A stretch of DNA of 33,821 bases from JAFRXK01 sp045603305 (lineage in GTDB: Bacteria > Bacillota > Clostridia > Lachnospirales > Lachnospiraceae). The translations under genes and the position numbers were made by a program. Under the pieces are notes generated by a model. That model saw nothing but the letters and a program-made list of their open reading frames with translations, was not told where the DNA came from and did no database searches. The stretch lies in contig JAZULV010000016.1 in NCBI GenBank assembly GCA_045603305.1, forward strand, positions 1 through 33,821. The letters run 5' to 3'. Position 1 is the stretch's first letter; each line of letters opens with the position of its first letter. Positions 31,331-33,821 of the stretch are shown piece by piece.

Positions 31331-32794
31331 ATGAAAAAGATATTGGCAATTATTCTTGCTGCAATCATGATGCTGTCATTGGCAGCCTGTGGGGATGATG
31401 GAGATACAGAACAGACCACACAAAACACAAATGAAAAAGAAACTGACGGAAGTGAAGATGTACAGATAGGTGGAGATGGTGAAACACTGAAACTCAGTCT
31501 TTTATCTCTGAATTATGATCCTGCGGTTTGGACTTGTGATGAAGAGGAACTCTACGATGACGAGGAATATTCAAAGGTAATCCTCATTATTCCGGGGGAG
31601 GAAGATAGTTATGTTGCTAATGCGGAAATTAGCGTGAGTATTGAAGATCCTGAGGATTTCAGAGATTATCTGGATAACAATGATTTTGATGCTTATGAAT
31701 ATGCAGTAAACAATGCCTACGATTTGGTAAATGTGGGTGGTGTAGATTGCTTGAAGCATGAAAGTGAGTATTGGGGAGAGTCATGTCTGCGCTACTTCGG
31801 TCGTGTGGAAGAAGCTTCTGCAACAGTGTTTATTGAAATTCTGGGTGATTGCGAAGATTCCCGCGTGGAACAGCTTCTTGCAGGACTGACTGTTACAGTA
31901 GAAGATATCGGAAATGTAGATTGTCCTTGGCCATGGGACGGAGAGGCATTCTCTGCTTCTGATGCCAGTGCGATGGCGGGAACATACACAGTAAACAGCC
32001 AGTGGTTACCGATTACTGAGTGTATTATTACTGATGAGACCTTTGATCATGCTGTGGCAGTAGTAGGGGGATATGCTTATATTCTTGGTGATGGTGGTTT
32101 AAAGCAATATGCATATGATGGAACATCTCTTGTATATGAAAAGGATATTACCATTGACGGAGATTACACAAATATTCAGTCAACAGCAGATGGTACTGTT
32201 TGGATCTCAGGCTTTATGGAGCCGTTGGTTAGCTTAAAAGACGGTGTACAGACCGGTTCTTATGAAGATGTAGATATAGTAACTATGCATCCTTCAGGTG
32301 CATGGGGTATCAGTTGGTTCTCAGGACCTGAATGTGAAAAAATCACATTATCCAATGGAACAATATCTGCTTCACCTATAACTTTTGCAGAAGTTGATAC
32401 TATTTCAAGTCTGCATGTGGATGAGAACTATATCTATGTTTGCGGCAGTGCTGCAGATGACAGCGGACACAAGGTGTATATTTACAACGCAGACGGTGTG
32501 CTTCAGATGACATTGACAGATGCCGAAGGAGAAGGTTTAGGCAGCATCACATTTATGGCTCAGACCGGCAATGGTTTCCTCGGATTAGATGGTAATATGC
32601 GTGAAGTTGTTTTATGGACAAATGATGGCACTGTTATCGGCACAATTGAGGATAGTGATTTGTTTGGCACATATTATCCATGGTTCTGTGGCGGCACAAA
32701 GCTTAGTGACGGCAGCATTTTGGCAGTTATGACAGAAGATAGAGCTGATGAATCTGCTATGGAGCTGGTTGCTTTCAAACTTAGTGGTTTTTAA
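31331..32794 (+). CDS. Lipoprotein with beta-propeller-like C-terminus
   Basis: This is a 487-residue secreted lipoprotein. The signal sequence ends in LSLAAC with Cys20. A Thr/Glu/Asp-rich linker (21-50) follows. Residues about 55-195 form an alpha/beta domain, very acidic, with VGGVDCLKHESEYWG in the middle. Residues 215-487 show repeated short strands with GDGG, ADGTVWISG, DENYIYVCG and NDGTVIGT turns, like blades of a beta-propeller. AGAGGAG lies upstream of the ATG. It is the last gene of the divergent operon, 90 bases after the previous one, and is followed by an 18-bp terminator. The function is unknown; surface sensing or binding is possible. Confidence 0.75.
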   Translation: MKKILAIILAAIMMLSLAACGDDGDTEQTTQNTNEKETDGSEDVQIGGDGETLKLSLLSLNYDPAVWTCDEEELYDDEEYSKVILIIPGEEDSYVANAEISVSIEDPEDFRDYLDNNDFDAYEYAVNNAYDLVNVGGVDCLKHESEYWGESCLRYFGRVEEASATVFIEILGDCEDSRVEQLLAGLTVTVEDIGNVDCPWPWDGEAFSASDASAMAGTYTVNSQWLPITECIITDETFDHAVAVVGGYAYILGDGGLKQYAYDGTSLVYEKDITIDGDYTNIQSTADGTVWISGFMEPLVSLKDGVQTGSYEDVDIVTMHPSGAWGISWFSGPECEKITLSNGTISASPITFAEVDTISSLHVDENYIYVCGSAADDSGHKVYIYNADGVLQMTLTDAEGEGLGSITFMAQTGNGFLGLDGNMREVVLWTNDGTVIGTIEDSDLFGTYYPWFCGGTKLSDGSILAVMTEDRADESAMELVAFKLSGF

Positions 32795-32840
32795 TATACC
32801 TTTTAAATATTGATTCTGATTAATATTTGATTTAAATGCT

Positions 32841-32882
32841 CACAGGGCGATGAGGCATAAGATGCCTCATCGCCCTGTGTTT
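32841..32882. terminator. Very strong bidirectional terminator
   Basis: An 18-bp perfect stem (32841-32858 with 32862-32879) with a three-base loop lies between convergent genes. The plus strand then reads TTTGATCAATTT. Confidence 0.85.
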
Positions 32883-32895
32883 GATCAATTTCAAA

Positions 32896-33750
32896 CTATT
32901 CTTGTTGCTCCGATTTACGTTCAATTAATTTATCTTTAATTCGTTCGATGCTTTTATTGCGTGTAAGTGATTGCATCTGGTAATAAGCAACACTACGTAA
33001 TTTCTTAAGTCGTTCGCTCATTGGAATACTATCACGAATCATATCAGCATTCATGCTCTCGATATTTACTAAAATAATAAGTTGCTCTAAACTTGCGTAA
33101 TCACGCATATTTTCTCTTGTGATACCGGTTTCATCACGCCATTGCTTTGCGGTTTTGCCAAACAGTGCCATATTCAGCATATCTGCTTCACTGGCATATT
33201 TATAGTTAATTTCTTGAGGAGTAAGCTCCGGAGAAATTTAAAACTCCTTAATTGCATGGGTATGTATACGATAATTGATTTTTGAAAGCTCTCGTTTACT
33301 ATCCCATCCGGATGTAAGTTTTTCTGATTCTTGCTTTTTTAGACGTTGATAGTCTTTTATGATATAAAGCTTGAATTCAGGAGAAATCCAGGATGCAAAC
33401 TCAAAGGCGATATCTGAATGGGCGTAAGTTCCGCCGTAACGGCCTGATTTTGATATGATACCTATAGCGTCGGTAGATTTTATCCATTGTTGCGGTGATA
33501 ATGTAAATGCATTAGCTCCGGATTCGTTTTTAAACCTTTCAAAATCGAGAGGTTTAAAATTAGGATTATTAAGTTGTTCCCATAATCCTAAATATTCAAT
33601 AGTCGAACGTGTTCGCATCCAGTTGTTGATTACTTGGAATGCTCCTTTAGGATTTTTGAATTTTGCAATATCGGTTAAGCATATATAGTCATTTTGACTT
33701 TCTTTATCTGTATAAAAAGTTATTTCAGTACCATTTGCATTAATAATCAT
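32896..33750 (-). pseudogene. KilA-N domain protein broken by one in-frame stop
   Basis: The reading frame runs from the ATG at 33750 (GGAGGG lies seven bases upstream) to 32896. The KilA-N domain (about residues 20-145) holds YICLTDIAKFKNP, NPKGAFQVINNWMRTR and GRYGGTYAHSDIAFEFASWI, the usual blocks of this phage and mobile-element DNA-binding family. Codon 171 is TAA (33240-33238). The frame then continues without a shift as ISPELTPQEINYKYASEAD and into a 94-codon tail with LNMALFGKTAKQWRDETG, which normally follows in intact relatives. A single base change, such as AAA to TAA, would explain it. The gene probably came from a mobile element and is now decaying. Confidence 0.88.
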
Positions 33751-33821
33751 TGTAAAACCCTCCTGTTGTCAATGATAACTCGCTTTATAATCAGTATTAT
33801 TATCTTATAAAATGTAGTTGT

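Noticed and set aside
32896..33237. The KilA-N tail as a separate gene starting at 33180
   Set aside because: It is in the same frame as the upstream part, the intervening 19 codons read as family sequence, and no ribosome site precedes the ATG. One broken gene explains it better.

Overview
The window reads as chromosome of a low-to-mid GC Gram-positive anaerobe of the Clostridia, most likely a Lachnospiraceae member. The reasons are a FeoA-FeoB fusion with a Cys-rich FeoB partner, small DUF3783 and DUF6472-like proteins, strong GGAGG ribosome sites, TTGACA/TATAAT-type promoters, and an hrcA-grpE-dnaK-dnaJ operon behind a perfect CIRCE element. No tRNA, rRNA, insertion sequence or CRISPR array was recognised.

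Positions 1-8.7 kb are metal and redox housekeeping: a nitroreductase, FeoAB iron uptake with its small partner, an M-box magnesium riboswitch controlling mgtE, a DUF3783 protein, a mutarotase-fold protein, a SemiSWEET-like protein divergent from a LysR regulator, and a rubrerythrin. Positions 8.7-12.2 kb hold cysK and a trpB-trpA operon read leftward behind a promoter and a T-box with a TGG (tryptophan) specifier. Positions 12.3-14.5 kb hold a patatin-like lipase, a tiny Cys-rich protein and a lone AbiEi-like regulator with repeats over its own promoter.

Positions 14.5-19.1 kb (leftward) are the MoxR ATPase, DUF58 and transglutaminase-like membrane protein set. Positions 19.2-24.3 kb are the HrcA-regulated chaperone operon. 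Positions 24.3-26.2 kb hold a TetR regulator with a clear operator, a membrane-anchored protein of unknown function, and a small membrane protein with an EF-hand-like loop.

Positions 26.3-33.8 kb look accessory. A sugar-type solute-binding lipoprotein without any ABC permease lies directly upstream of a membrane-spanning Cache-like LuxR regulator. A structured intergenic region of about 400 bp with a G-quadruplex motif separates this pair from a rightward four-gene operon of uncharacterised proteins (a 145-residue protein, a DUF6935-like protein, a 144-residue protein and a lipoprotein). The window ends with a KilA-N phage-type gene broken by one in-frame stop.

The most interesting points are: (1) the lipoprotein/membrane-LuxR pair and its divergent unknown operon, a candidate ligand-sensing system; (2) a TrpA that has lost a catalytic glutamate and its phosphate-binding loops beside an intact TrpB; (3) a second, degenerate M-box-like element between the riboswitch terminator and mgtE; and (4) the structured RNA-like region around 29.4-29.6 kb.
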